From the NCBI GenBank assembly GCA_017558545.1, contig JAFYUG010000214.1, positions 1 to 6,488 of the forward strand: a stretch of DNA of 6,488 bases, given 5' to 3'. The notes below the pieces were generated by a model that was given only the letters and a program-made list of their open reading frames with translations, did not search any database and was not told where the DNA came from. Both the position numbers and the translations under genes were made by a program. Origin of the DNA: Oscillospiraceae bacterium (GTDB taxonomy: Bacteria > Bacillota > Clostridia > Oscillospirales > Oscillospiraceae). Below are positions 1 to 5,286 of this stretch, piece after piece (the stretch's first letter is position 1; every line of letters begins with the position of its first letter).

Positions 1-130
1 ACGTCGCTACGCTCCTCGCAATGACAGACGGGGTGCGGATTGCCATGTCGCTACGCTCCTCGCAAGGACAGACGGGGTGCGGATTGCCACGTCGCTACGC
101 TCCTCGCAATGACAGACGGGGCAGATTGCC
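1..130. repeat. Tandem array of a 44-bp repeat, three units
   Basis: Three head-to-tail units are visible: 1-44, 45-88 and 89-130. Units 1 and 2 are both 44 bp and differ at two positions; unit 3 is 42 bp because its end is altered (ggggcag instead of ggggtgcgg). Each unit reads acgtcgctacgctcctcgca followed by atgacagacggggtgcgg and attgcc. The junction of one unit with the next creates a hairpin with ATTGC/GCAAT arms around a GTCGCTACGC-type tip. There are no unique spacers between units, so this is not a CRISPR array. The array is cut by the left edge and may continue outside. The type resembles dispersed intergenic repeats of many bacterial genomes; that comparison is from memory. Confidence 0.9.
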
Positions 131-228
131 GCGTCAAATCAGTTCCCTCCTCGCGGCATAGCCGCTGCAGTCGAATGCTAAAAATATGCCACCGGCATAT
201 TTTCTTAACGCATCGACTCGCAATGACA
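124..228. repeat. Expanded copy of the ATTGC...GCAAT repeat with inner hairpins
   Basis: The left arm (gattgccgcgtc, 124-135) and right arm (cgactcgcaatgac, 214-227) match the ends of the neighbouring 44-bp repeat, but about 80 nt lie between them instead of the usual short tip. The insert is itself structured. GCGGC-ATA-GCCGC is a perfect hairpin at 153-165. Positions 169-178 (agtcgaatgc) pair with 210-218 (gcatcgact) with one bulged base, enclosing a further perfect 10-bp stem at 181-203. The whole element could fold as a branched structure in DNA or RNA. It ends about 40 bp before the first gene. Confidence 0.7.
181..203. other. Perfect 10-bp stem-loop, possible bidirectional terminator
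   Basis: AAAATATGCC and GGCATATTTT are exact reverse complements separated by the 3-nt loop ACC. The stem is weak at its base (A/T only) but has A and T runs on both sides, so it could act as a weak factor-independent terminator in either direction. It forms the tip of the larger inverted repeat 169-218. A terminator role for a gene left of the window is inference; a purely repeat-derived structure is equally possible. Confidence 0.5.
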
Positions 229-232
229 TAAT
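205..232 (+). promoter_or_regulatory. Weak candidate promoter for the sortase operon
   Basis: TTAACG (205-210) and CATAAT (227-232), 16 bp apart, are the best -35/-10 pair I can find upstream of the first gene. Both boxes deviate from consensus. They lie inside the expanded repeat, so if real the repeat supplies the operon's promoter. The true promoter could instead lie left of the window. Confidence 0.2.
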
Positions 233-267
233 GTTAAATTCCCCTACAGCACCAAGGAGAATCCCGT

Positions 268-1146
268 ATGAAAAGCAGGAAGAAACAAAACTGGATAAGC
301 ACCCTTGCTTTTGTGCTGGTTTTTCTTGCGGGCTTGTCCTTGATGTTGTATCCCACAGTGAGCAATTACTGGAACGAAAAACTTCAATCTCAGGTTATTG
401 TTGAATACGATAACTCCATGAACGCCATAGACCCGGAGACCTATGAAATCAAAATGACTGAGGCTCGCATTTATAATGCAAGTCTGGCCACCCGATCTAA
501 CCCCTATCTGCTAACTCCGGAGCAGAAGGAACTCTATCCCACCATGCTGCAGCTGAACGATAGTTCAAGCCCCATGGCCTACATAGAGATACCTTCCCTT
601 GGCGTTAATCTTCCCATTTACCACGGCACCGATGAGAACACCCTAAAAACCGCCGTTGGTCACATGGAATGGACAAGTCTTCCTGTTGGCGGCGAGAGCA
701 CCCACTGCGTCATAAGCGGCCACCGCGGCCTGCCCTCCGCGGAGCTTATGACCAACATAGACCAAATGGAAAAGGGCGATGTATTTTATATCCATGTTTT
801 GGGCGATACTCTCAAGTACCGTGTGGATAAAATAAGCGTAGTCCTGCCCGATGATATGAAGGATGTTCTCATAACCGAGAGCAAGGACTATGTCACCCTC
901 GTAACCTGCACCCCTTACGGCATCAATAGCCACCGCCTTTTGGTAAGAGGCGAGAGAGTTGCAGACACCGCATCCGCAATTGAGGCTGCGGATATTCCCG
1001 GCGAGGTGGAGTTTATAGAACCCGTATATGTTGCTATTGCCGTTTTGGCAGTTGGCGGCATTTTGACCGTTTTGGTCTTGGCCTTTAGTGGAGGCCGCAA
1101 GAAAAAGGAGTCCAAAAATGAGAAAATTGAGGAAAAAACTGAATAA
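268..1146 (+). CDS. Class C (pilin-type) sortase
   Basis: This is a membrane-anchored cysteine transpeptidase of the sortase family. The class C branch cleaves LPXTG-type signals and links pilin subunits through a lysine. The start ATG is set by AAGGAGA at 254-260, 7 nt upstream. The 292-aa protein has a basic N-terminus, a membrane segment at about residues 11-30, a sortase domain at about 95-232, a second membrane segment at about 251-273 and a Lys/Glu-rich cytoplasmic tail; two membrane segments are typical of class C. The catalytic triad is readable: His152 in SGHRGLPSAEL, Cys214 in TLVTCTPYG and Arg223 in INSHRLLVRG. The His-Cys (62) and Cys-Arg (9) spacings match class C enzymes. A lid-like Asn78-Pro79-Tyr80 stands where class C lids usually have Asp-Pro-aromatic. 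Its last 29 nt overlap the next gene, so the two are probably co-translated. The class assignment is firm; the substrate is inferred from the neighbour. Confidence 0.93.
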   Translation: MKSRKKQNWISTLAFVLVFLAGLSLMLYPTVSNYWNEKLQSQVIVEYDNSMNAIDPETYEIKMTEARIYNASLATRSNPYLLTPEQKELYPTMLQLNDSSSPMAYIEIPSLGVNLPIYHGTDENTLKTAVGHMEWTSLPVGGESTHCVISGHRGLPSAELMTNIDQMEKGDVFYIHVLGDTLKYRVDKISVVLPDDMKDVLITESKDYVTLVTCTPYGINSHRLLVRGERVADTASAIEAADIPGEVEFIEPVYVAIAVLAVGGILTVLVLAFSGGRKKKESKNEKIEEKTE

Positions 1147-1777
1147 ACTCGGCTTTCTTGGTGCTCTTTGCCTTTGCCTTGTGAGCTTTTCCCTTAATGT
1201 TTACGCCATAGGCTCCATCACCGTGAAGGTGGAGGAAGCCCGCGCCGATTTGGACATCAACATCTGCCCCGTGGCCGAGGTGGACGGCAAGCTCATAGGA
1301 GATTTTGCCTCTCTTGGTCTTACTCAGGAGCAGATGATAAAGGAGTCTCTCCGCCGCAGCAGCGCCCAGACTCTTTATGAGTATGTGACTAAAAACGGCC
1401 TGCCCTCCACGGTTATTAAGACCGACGCGCAGGGCGTTGCCCGCTTCCCCGGGGCTACCGAGGCCATTTACCTCATTTGGGAGGATAGCGACGGCCTTAA
1501 TTTCTCCCCCTTCCTTGTGTCCGTGCCCACCATTGTTGGCGAGAGCGTGACTTTTGACGTCACCGCCGAGCCCAAGGCTGATGACCCCGAGCTTACCCCC
1601 ACTCCCCCTCCCACGCCCACACCTACTCCCCCCGGCCCCACGCCTCCCCCCGATCTGCCTCAGACCGGTACGGATATGCTGCCCATTTGGCTGCTCATAG
1701 GCTTTGGCGCAGTGGTGCTCCTTGTTGGTGTTGTGCTGCTTCTGCCCGCAAAGAGGAAGGAGCAGGAAAATGCGTAG
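1118..1777 (+). CDS. Small LPQTG-anchored pilin-like surface protein
   Basis: This 219-aa protein is secreted and attached to the cell wall. The ATG at 1118 follows AAGGAG (1105-1110) by 7 nt; an in-frame GTG at 1088 has no such site and would displace the signal peptide. Residues 1-30 are a signal peptide (basic start, hydrophobic core, likely cut after VYA). Residues 31-150 form a beta-rich domain with pilin/Cna_B-like features: AQTLYEYVTKNGL (83-95), DAQGVARF (103-110), IYLIWE (117-122) and FSPFLVSVPT (129-138). FDVTAEPK (146-153) sits where pilins often carry a VxxYPK lysine motif. Residues 160-178 are Pro/Thr-rich, a wall-spanning linker. The C-terminus is a classic sorting signal: LPQTG (180-184), a hydrophobic stretch, then AKRKEQENA. 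It lies between two sortases and is their obvious substrate. It may be a single-subunit or minor pilin; a non-polymerised surface protein cannot be excluded. Confidence 0.88.
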   Translation: MRKLRKKLNKLGFLGALCLCLVSFSLNVYAIGSITVKVEEARADLDINICPVAEVDGKLIGDFASLGLTQEQMIKESLRRSSAQTLYEYVTKNGLPSTVIKTDAQGVARFPGATEAIYLIWEDSDGLNFSPFLVSVPTIVGESVTFDVTAEPKADDPELTPTPPPTPTPTPPGPTPPPDLPQTGTDMLPIWLLIGFGAVVLLVGVVLLLPAKRKEQENA

Positions 1778-2411
1778 GCGAGTATGGGGTATAATCCTCG
1801 TTATTTTGGGAATTGCCATGCTCATCACCGGCGGCACCATGTATAGCCGCCATCTTGATAAGGTTGCTTCCGCCGAGCGCAACACCGCCACTTTGATGGA
1901 CGGTCTCAAGCGGGAGCTTGAACTGCGCCACGGAAAGGGTTCTCTCCCCAATGTTGATAAGGACGAAGAGGGAGAGATAATCTACCCCGAGATGGACACC
2001 GCCGATTACTACGGCCTTGCCATGATAGGCATCATCCGCGTGCCCAGCTGCGGCGTGGAGCTGCCTGTGCTCAGCGATTGGAGCTATAATAAGCTTGAGT
2101 ACGCCCCCTGCCGCTATTCTGGCAACATCTATGCCGGCGACCTTGTGCTGATGGGGCATAACTACACCTGCCATTTCAAGCCCTTGAAAAAGGTGGCGCT
2201 AGGCGCCGAGGTGGAGTTTGAGGATGTTAACGGCATCGTTTGGAAGTATAGAGTTGATGCAATCGACTCCATCCACCGCAGCGATGTGGACGCCCTGCCC
2301 TCTGAGCATGAGCTTATTTTGTTCACCTGCGAGGAATACGGAGTCTACCGCTTCGTGGCCCGCTGCTCCCTGGTGGAGACCATAGAGCCGGAAATTATAG
2401 CCGAGGAATAA
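1770..2411 (+). CDS. Second sortase, class not assigned
   Basis: This 213-aa sortase-family transpeptidase differs from the class C enzyme two genes upstream. The ATG at 1770 overlaps the pilin gene's stop by 8 nt (ATGCGTAG) and has AGGAAGGAG a few bases upstream, so translational coupling is likely. It has one N-terminal membrane segment (about residues 5-22) and no C-terminal one, so the catalytic domain faces outward. Core motifs are IGIIRVPSCGVELPVL (86-101), the catalytic His130 in LMGHNYTCHF and the catalytic Cys187 in LILFTCEEYG. The catalytic Arg is either 194 or 198 (YRFVAR). The short Cys-Arg spacing and the absence of a TLxTC-TPYG signature argue against class C; it resembles uncharacterised clostridial sortases nearer to class B/D. 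A plausible role is anchoring the finished LPQTG protein or polymer to peptidoglycan, or processing other wall proteins. That role is inference from the operon. Confidence 0.88.
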   Translation: MRRRVWGIILVILGIAMLITGGTMYSRHLDKVASAERNTATLMDGLKRELELRHGKGSLPNVDKDEEGEIIYPEMDTADYYGLAMIGIIRVPSCGVELPVLSDWSYNKLEYAPCRYSGNIYAGDLVLMGHNYTCHFKPLKKVALGAEVEFEDVNGIVWKYRVDAIDSIHRSDVDALPSEHELILFTCEEYGVYRFVARCSLVETIEPEIIAEE

Positions 2412-2496
2412 GTTAAAATAAAAAATCGGGTGCAAAAGGCGGACTCACATAGAAATTTATACGCTCCAAAGTGTATCTTTTCCCGCAATACTTCGA

Positions 2497-2537
2497 AAAA
2501 AATCCATGGCAGGCGACAGCCTTGCCATGGATTTTTT
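2497..2537 (+). terminator. Strong factor-independent terminator of the sortase operon
   Basis: Positions 2497-2511 (aaaaaatccatggca) and 2523-2537 (tgccatggatttttt) are perfect 15-bp reverse complements. A short inner GGC/GCC pair closes the loop, and a T run forms the 3' side. It lies 85 nt after the second sortase's stop. Because the 5' side carries an A run, it can work from either direction. The 85 nt before it (2412-2496) are AT-rich with no gene that I can support. Confidence 0.85.
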
Positions 2538-2563
2538 CTTTGTCTTTGGTGTGTTTTTCTTTT

Positions 2564-2597
2564 GCCACTTCTTTTTGCACAAGCAAAAAGAAATGGC
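2564..2597. repeat. 15-bp imperfect hairpin, probable dispersed repeat
   Basis: gccacttctttttgc (2564-2578) pairs with gcaaaaagaaatggc (2583-2597) around the loop ACAA, with a single mismatch. It directly follows the operon terminator but ends in GCGCG rather than a T run, so it is more likely a palindromic intergenic repeat than a second terminator. Similar A/T-tract hairpins occur in clostridial genomes; that is from memory and not checked. Confidence 0.55.
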
Positions 2598-2645
2598 GCG
2601 TAATTCTCTCTAAAAACTAAAACGAAGCAATAACCACGTATTTTC

Positions 2646-2665
2646 GGAACGGTCAAGACCGTTCC
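2646..2665. repeat. Perfect 9-bp palindrome (GGAACGGTC...)
   Basis: GGAACGGTC (2646-2654) and GACCGTTCC (2657-2665) are exact reverse complements with only AA between them. It is followed by CTACG, so its right end (GTTCCCTAC) resembles the right end of the palindrome at 2696-2716, and the two may belong to one repeat family. There is no T run and no coding content. Confidence 0.6.
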
Positions 2666-2695
2666 CTACGGTGGAGGGTGCAGTGCAAGCGGGAC

Positions 2696-2716
2696 GTAGG
2701 GGACGCCGTCCCCTAC
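2696..2716. repeat. Perfect 21-bp palindrome (GTAGGGGACG...)
   Basis: GTAGGGGACG and CGTCCCCTAC are exact reverse complements around a single central C at 2706. As RNA it would form a very stable GC-rich hairpin with a tight loop. It is followed by AAAAGG, not T, so it is not a terminator for the + strand. It is probably a dispersed palindromic unit, 30 bp from the related palindrome at 2646-2665. Confidence 0.6.
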
Positions 2717-2739
2717 AAAAGGCGTAAAGTAAAATCATA

Positions 2740-2777
2740 GTCATTGCGAGGAGGCCGAAGGCCGACGTGGCAATCCG
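2740..2777 (-). repeat. Inverted single copy of the left-edge ATTGC...GCAAT repeat
   Basis: Read on the opposite strand, this is the same repeat as at 1-130. The segments gtcattgcgaggag (2740-2753) and cgacgtggcaatccg (2763-2777) are identical to the reverse complement of the tandem units. Similarity continues into the following cc(g)tacccc. Only the tip differs: here it is GGCC-GAA-GGCC, a perfect small hairpin, instead of GC-GTA-GC. A further CCCC-TAT-GGGG hairpin follows at 2792-2802. Confidence 0.75.
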
Positions 2778-2834
2778 TACCCCCTTGGCGCCCCCTATGG
2801 GGAAGCTTTATGGCCTTTCTCTTTAATATAAAAT

Positions 2835-2869
2835 AAATCTCCATCTATATATTTACATTCGGGAGATTT
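2835..2869. promoter_or_regulatory. 8-bp inverted repeat spanning the prfB promoter
   Basis: AAATCTCC (2835-2842) and GGAGATTT (2862-2869) are exact reverse complements with a 19-nt AT-rich loop that contains the -35 box. A T run follows. It could be a weak terminator of anything reading in from upstream, or a binding site for a dimeric regulator of the prfB promoter. The long loop makes either role tentative. Confidence 0.3.
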
Positions 2870-2880
2870 TTGTATATAAT
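2852..2880 (+). promoter_or_regulatory. prfB: Near-consensus sigma-A promoter for prfB
   Basis: TTTACA (2852-2857) and a perfect TATAAT (2875-2880) are separated by exactly 17 bp in an AT-rich stretch. Transcription should begin near 2887, giving a leader of about 95 nt before the prfB ATG. This is the best promoter in the window and probably drives prfB and the two CapA-family genes behind it. Confidence 0.8.
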
Positions 2881-2911
2881 ATCATGGCAAAAATATGCGA
2901 AGGAGCAACGC

Positions 2912-2956
2912 ATGGCTTTTCAGCAATGCTCCGCTCCGCTGCTTGATGATAAATAA
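2912..2956 (+). CDS. Possible 14-codon leader ORF upstream of prfB
   Basis: An open frame encoding MAFQQCSAPLLDDK ends in TAA. Its ATG is preceded by a strong AAGGAG (2900-2905) at 6-nt spacing, a better site than that of prfB itself (AAGGA at 2968-2972, 10 nt before its ATG). It lies wholly inside the predicted prfB leader and ends 26 nt before the prfB start. GGAGCA (2902-2907), which includes most of the leader ORF's ribosome site, is the reverse complement of TGCTCC (2927-2932) within the ORF, so a hairpin could hide the site. The peptide resembles nothing I know and has no run of regulatory codons. It may be a translated regulatory uORF or chance. Confidence 0.35.
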   Translation: MAFQQCSAPLLDDK

Positions 2957-2982
2957 AAATTTGAGAAAAGGAATCCAAAGCT

Positions 2983-4095
2983 ATGGCAATTATCGAATTT
3001 GATGAATACAAAGTTAAGCTCAATGCCCTTCACCCCACCCTCAAGGATCTCGAGGCTGCTCTGAAGCTGGACGAGACAAAGGAAGAGCTGGATGCTCTCC
3101 GCAAGGAAAGCGAAAAAGACGGTTTTTGGAACGACGTTAAGGCCGCTCAGAAAAACCAGCAGAGAAGCAAGCAGCTTGAGAACAAAATCAACGGCTACGC
3201 AAAGCTTGAAAACGCATGGGATGACCTCTACACCATCTGCGAGATGGCCATTGAAGAGGACGATGACTCCATGCTGGAAGAGCTGGTTGCTGGCTACGAT
3301 GAGTTCGAAAAGAAGCTGGAGCAGACCCGTCTGCAGACCCTGCTCAGCGGCGAATATGACTCCAACAACGCCATCCTCTCCATCCACCCCGGTGCCGGCG
3401 GCACCGAGGCTCAGGACTGGGCCAGCATGCTCTACCGTATGTACACCCGCTGGACCGAGCGTCAGGGCTACAAGTACACCCTTCTCGACTGGCAGGACGG
3501 CGAAGAAGCCGGCATAAAGAGCGCCACCATCCGCATTGAGGGCGAGAATGCCTACGGCTTCCTGAAGAGCGAGAGCGGCGTTCACCGCTTGGTGCGCGTA
3601 TCTCCCTTTGACGCCTCCGGCCGCCGCCAGACTTCCTTTGCCGCCGTTGAGGTTATGCCCGAGATGGACGACAATAACGACATCGAAATCCGCGAAGAGG
3701 ACATCGAAATGCAGGTGTTCCGTTCTTCCGGCGCAGGCGGCCAGAAGGTTAACAAGACCTCTTCCGCAGTTCGCCTTATCCACAAGCCCACTGGCATCGT
3801 TGTTTCCTGCCAGGTTGAGCGCAGCCAGTTCCAGAACCGCGACGCCTGCATGACCATGCTGAAGGCTCGCCTTGCTGAAATCAAGGAACGCGAGCACCTT
3901 GAGAAGATTTCCGACATCAAGGGCGTTCAGATGAAGATAGACTTCGGCTCTGCTATCCGCTCCTACGTTTTCATGCCCTACACCCTTGCCAAGGATAGCC
4001 GCACCGCTTTTGAAAACGGCAACATCGGCGCTGTTATGGACGGCGACATTGACGGCTTCATCAATGCTTACCTGAGCATGAACGCCAAGAAGTAA
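2983..4095 (+). CDS. prfB: Peptide chain release factor 2
   Basis: RF2 acts in the ribosomal A site: it recognises UAA and UGA stop codons and triggers hydrolysis of peptidyl-tRNA. The 370-aa protein is full length for the family. The N-terminal helical domain covers about residues 1-115. GEYDSNNA (123-130) and HPGAGGTEAQDWASML (135-150) are the conserved RF core. The anticodon-like Ser207-Pro208-Phe209 (VRVSPFD) identifies RF2 rather than RF1. The catalytic GGQ is at 252-254 in SSGAGGQKVNKT; the Gln is the residue usually methylated by PrmC. AAGGA (2968-2972) precedes the ATG, and an in-frame TGA at 2962-2964 blocks any longer start. The frame is continuous through the region (about codons 20-30) where many bacteria carry an in-frame TGA with a programmed +1 frameshift, so that autoregulation is absent. 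CapA-family genes follow closely in the same direction. Confidence 0.97.
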   Translation: MAIIEFDEYKVKLNALHPTLKDLEAALKLDETKEELDALRKESEKDGFWNDVKAAQKNQQRSKQLENKINGYAKLENAWDDLYTICEMAIEEDDDSMLEELVAGYDEFEKKLEQTRLQTLLSGEYDSNNAILSIHPGAGGTEAQDWASMLYRMYTRWTERQGYKYTLLDWQDGEEAGIKSATIRIEGENAYGFLKSESGVHRLVRVSPFDASGRRQTSFAAVEVMPEMDDNNDIEIREEDIEMQVFRSSGAGGQKVNKTSSAVRLIHKPTGIVVSCQVERSQFQNRDACMTMLKARLAEIKEREHLEKISDIKGVQMKIDFGSAIRSYVFMPYTLAKDSRTAFENGNIGAVMDGDIDGFINAYLSMNAKK

Positions 4096-4104
4096 AGAAA
4101 AGAT

Positions 4105-5265
4105 ATGAAGAAAAGCGAAGTTAAGCTTATAAGCATACTTTTGGTGCTTATTCTGGCGGTTTTCGGCGGCACTGCCCGCATGCGCCCCGTATTCGAGCAC
4201 AGCTATGCTCCCCTGCCTCCTGTTGTAAGCGAGCCTGCGGAGCCTTCCTCTCCTGCCGAGCCCTCCCAGCCTTCCGACCCCGGCGAGAACACCCCCGAGG
4301 TGGAGACCACTCCCGAGCCGGTGCCCGAGAGCGAATTTTTCACCATCAACATGATTGGCGACTGCACTCTGGCCTCCGTAAGCTACTATCAGGGCACAGC
4401 TCAGGGCTATGACACCGTTATAAACGGTGACTGGGCATATCCCTTCTCCCTCACCGCCGAGCTTTTTGCCGACGATGATTTGACCTTTGCAAACCTTGAA
4501 TGCTCCCTCACCGACTCCAATAACCGCACCGACAAGACCTTCACCTTCAAGTGCTCCCCCGACTATGCCAACATCATGGTTGAGGGCAATGTGGAGTTTG
4601 TAACCTTGGCCAACAACCATGTTCTTGACTACGGCCAGGAGGGTTATCAGGACACCAAGGACGCTCTGGACGCCGTTAATATAGGTTACGCAGGCAGAGA
4701 TGAATACGCCATCTACGAAACCGAAAGCGGCCTGCGCGTTGGCGTTTATGCCCTTTCCTTCGGCACCACCGCTCAGGTGAAGGCCGGTATGGAAGCTTTG
4801 AAGGCTCTTGAGCCCGACTTTATCATCGCCGCCATGCACTGGGGCGACGAGGGCAGCTACACCGTTAACGCCGACCAGATTACTCTGGCTCACGCCTGCA
4901 TAGACGAGGGCGCAGATTTTGTCTACGGCAGCCACCCCCACACTCTCCAGCCCTACGAGCTCTACAAGGGCAAGTATATCTACTACTCCATGGGCAACTG
5001 GACCTTCGGCGGCAACACCGACCCCAGAGATAACGACACCTTCATTCTCCGTCTGACCCTTGAAAAGACCCCCGACGGCGAGGTCAGCGTTATCGAGAGA
5101 GAGCATATCCCCGCAGCCTGCTCCGGCGTTGAAAACGGCAACGACTACCGCCCCGTTCTCTACGAAGAGGGCAGCGAGGAATATAAGCGCGTTCTCAGCA
5201 AGCTGGACGGCTCTTTCACCGGTCAGAACCTCTCCATTGGCTACGAATACTCCAACAACGAATGA
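4105..5265 (+). CDS. CapA-family (PGA_cap) extracytoplasmic metallophosphoesterase-like protein
   Basis: The 386-aa protein belongs to the CapA/PGA_cap family, which has a calcineurin-like metallophosphoesterase fold; in Bacillus the namesake takes part in poly-gamma-glutamate capsule formation. Residues 1-6 are basic and about 7-23 are hydrophobic, forming an uncleaved anchor or signal peptide. Residues 36-76 are a Pro/Glu/Ser-rich spacer. The catalytic domain spans about 78-340, with MIGDCTL (metal-binding Asp86), ANLE (129-132), LANNHVLDYG (168-177), MHWGDE (244-249), GSHPH (275-279) and YSMGNW (294-299). These are the expected metal-ligand positions, and all are intact. It starts 9 nt after the prfB stop, in the same frame, with only a purine-rich AAAGAAAAG as ribosome site, so re-initiation after prfB is likely. 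No capB, capC or capE is visible, so a capsule role cannot be claimed; the substrate is unknown. It is paralogous to the next gene. Confidence 0.85.
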   Translation: MKKSEVKLISILLVLILAVFGGTARMRPVFEHSYAPLPPVVSEPAEPSSPAEPSQPSDPGENTPEVETTPEPVPESEFFTINMIGDCTLASVSYYQGTAQGYDTVINGDWAYPFSLTAELFADDDLTFANLECSLTDSNNRTDKTFTFKCSPDYANIMVEGNVEFVTLANNHVLDYGQEGYQDTKDALDAVNIGYAGRDEYAIYETESGLRVGVYALSFGTTAQVKAGMEALKALEPDFIIAAMHWGDEGSYTVNADQITLAHACIDEGADFVYGSHPHTLQPYELYKGKYIYYSMGNWTFGGNTDPRDNDTFILRLTLEKTPDGEVSVIEREHIPAACSGVENGNDYRPVLYEEGSEEYKRVLSKLDGSFTGQNLSIGYEYSNNE

Positions 5266-5286
5266 TGATACAGATGAGATAAGGAT

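Noticed and set aside
1..130. Possible CRISPR array
   Set aside because: The 44-bp units abut directly with no unique spacers, and no cas gene is present.
40..231. A 63-codon + strand frame across the left-edge repeats
   Set aside because: The translation consists of repeat-derived peptide with no ribosome binding site, and the frame exists only because the repeat has no stop in that phase.
1085..1951. A 288-codon reverse-strand frame across the pilin and second sortase genes
   Set aside because: It is antisense to two well-supported overlapping genes, has no recognisable domain or ribosome site, and its Gly/Arg-rich part is the complement of the Pro/Thr linker.
2414..2507. Short reverse-strand open stretches, including MDFFRSIAGKDTLWSV (2457-2507) and an adjacent startless frame of about 26 codons
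   Set aside because: The first begins inside the terminator stem and lacks a ribosome site; the second has no start codon. They may be a repeat or gene remnant, but nothing supports expression.
3040..3080. Possible programmed frameshift site in prfB
   Set aside because: No in-frame TGA and no CTT-TGA-C motif occurs here; the frame is open from ATG 2983 through the whole RF2 sequence. A CTTGATGA string in the leader (2942-2949) only superficially resembles the site and has no stop in the leader ORF's frame at that point.
4093..4107. prfB and the first CapA-family gene lie in the same frame, separated by one TAA, suggesting a readthrough fusion
   Set aside because: A cytosolic release factor fused ahead of a membrane-anchor sequence makes no sense, and the second ATG begins a proper basic-hydrophobic signal region. 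Same frame at this spacing is a one-in-three chance.
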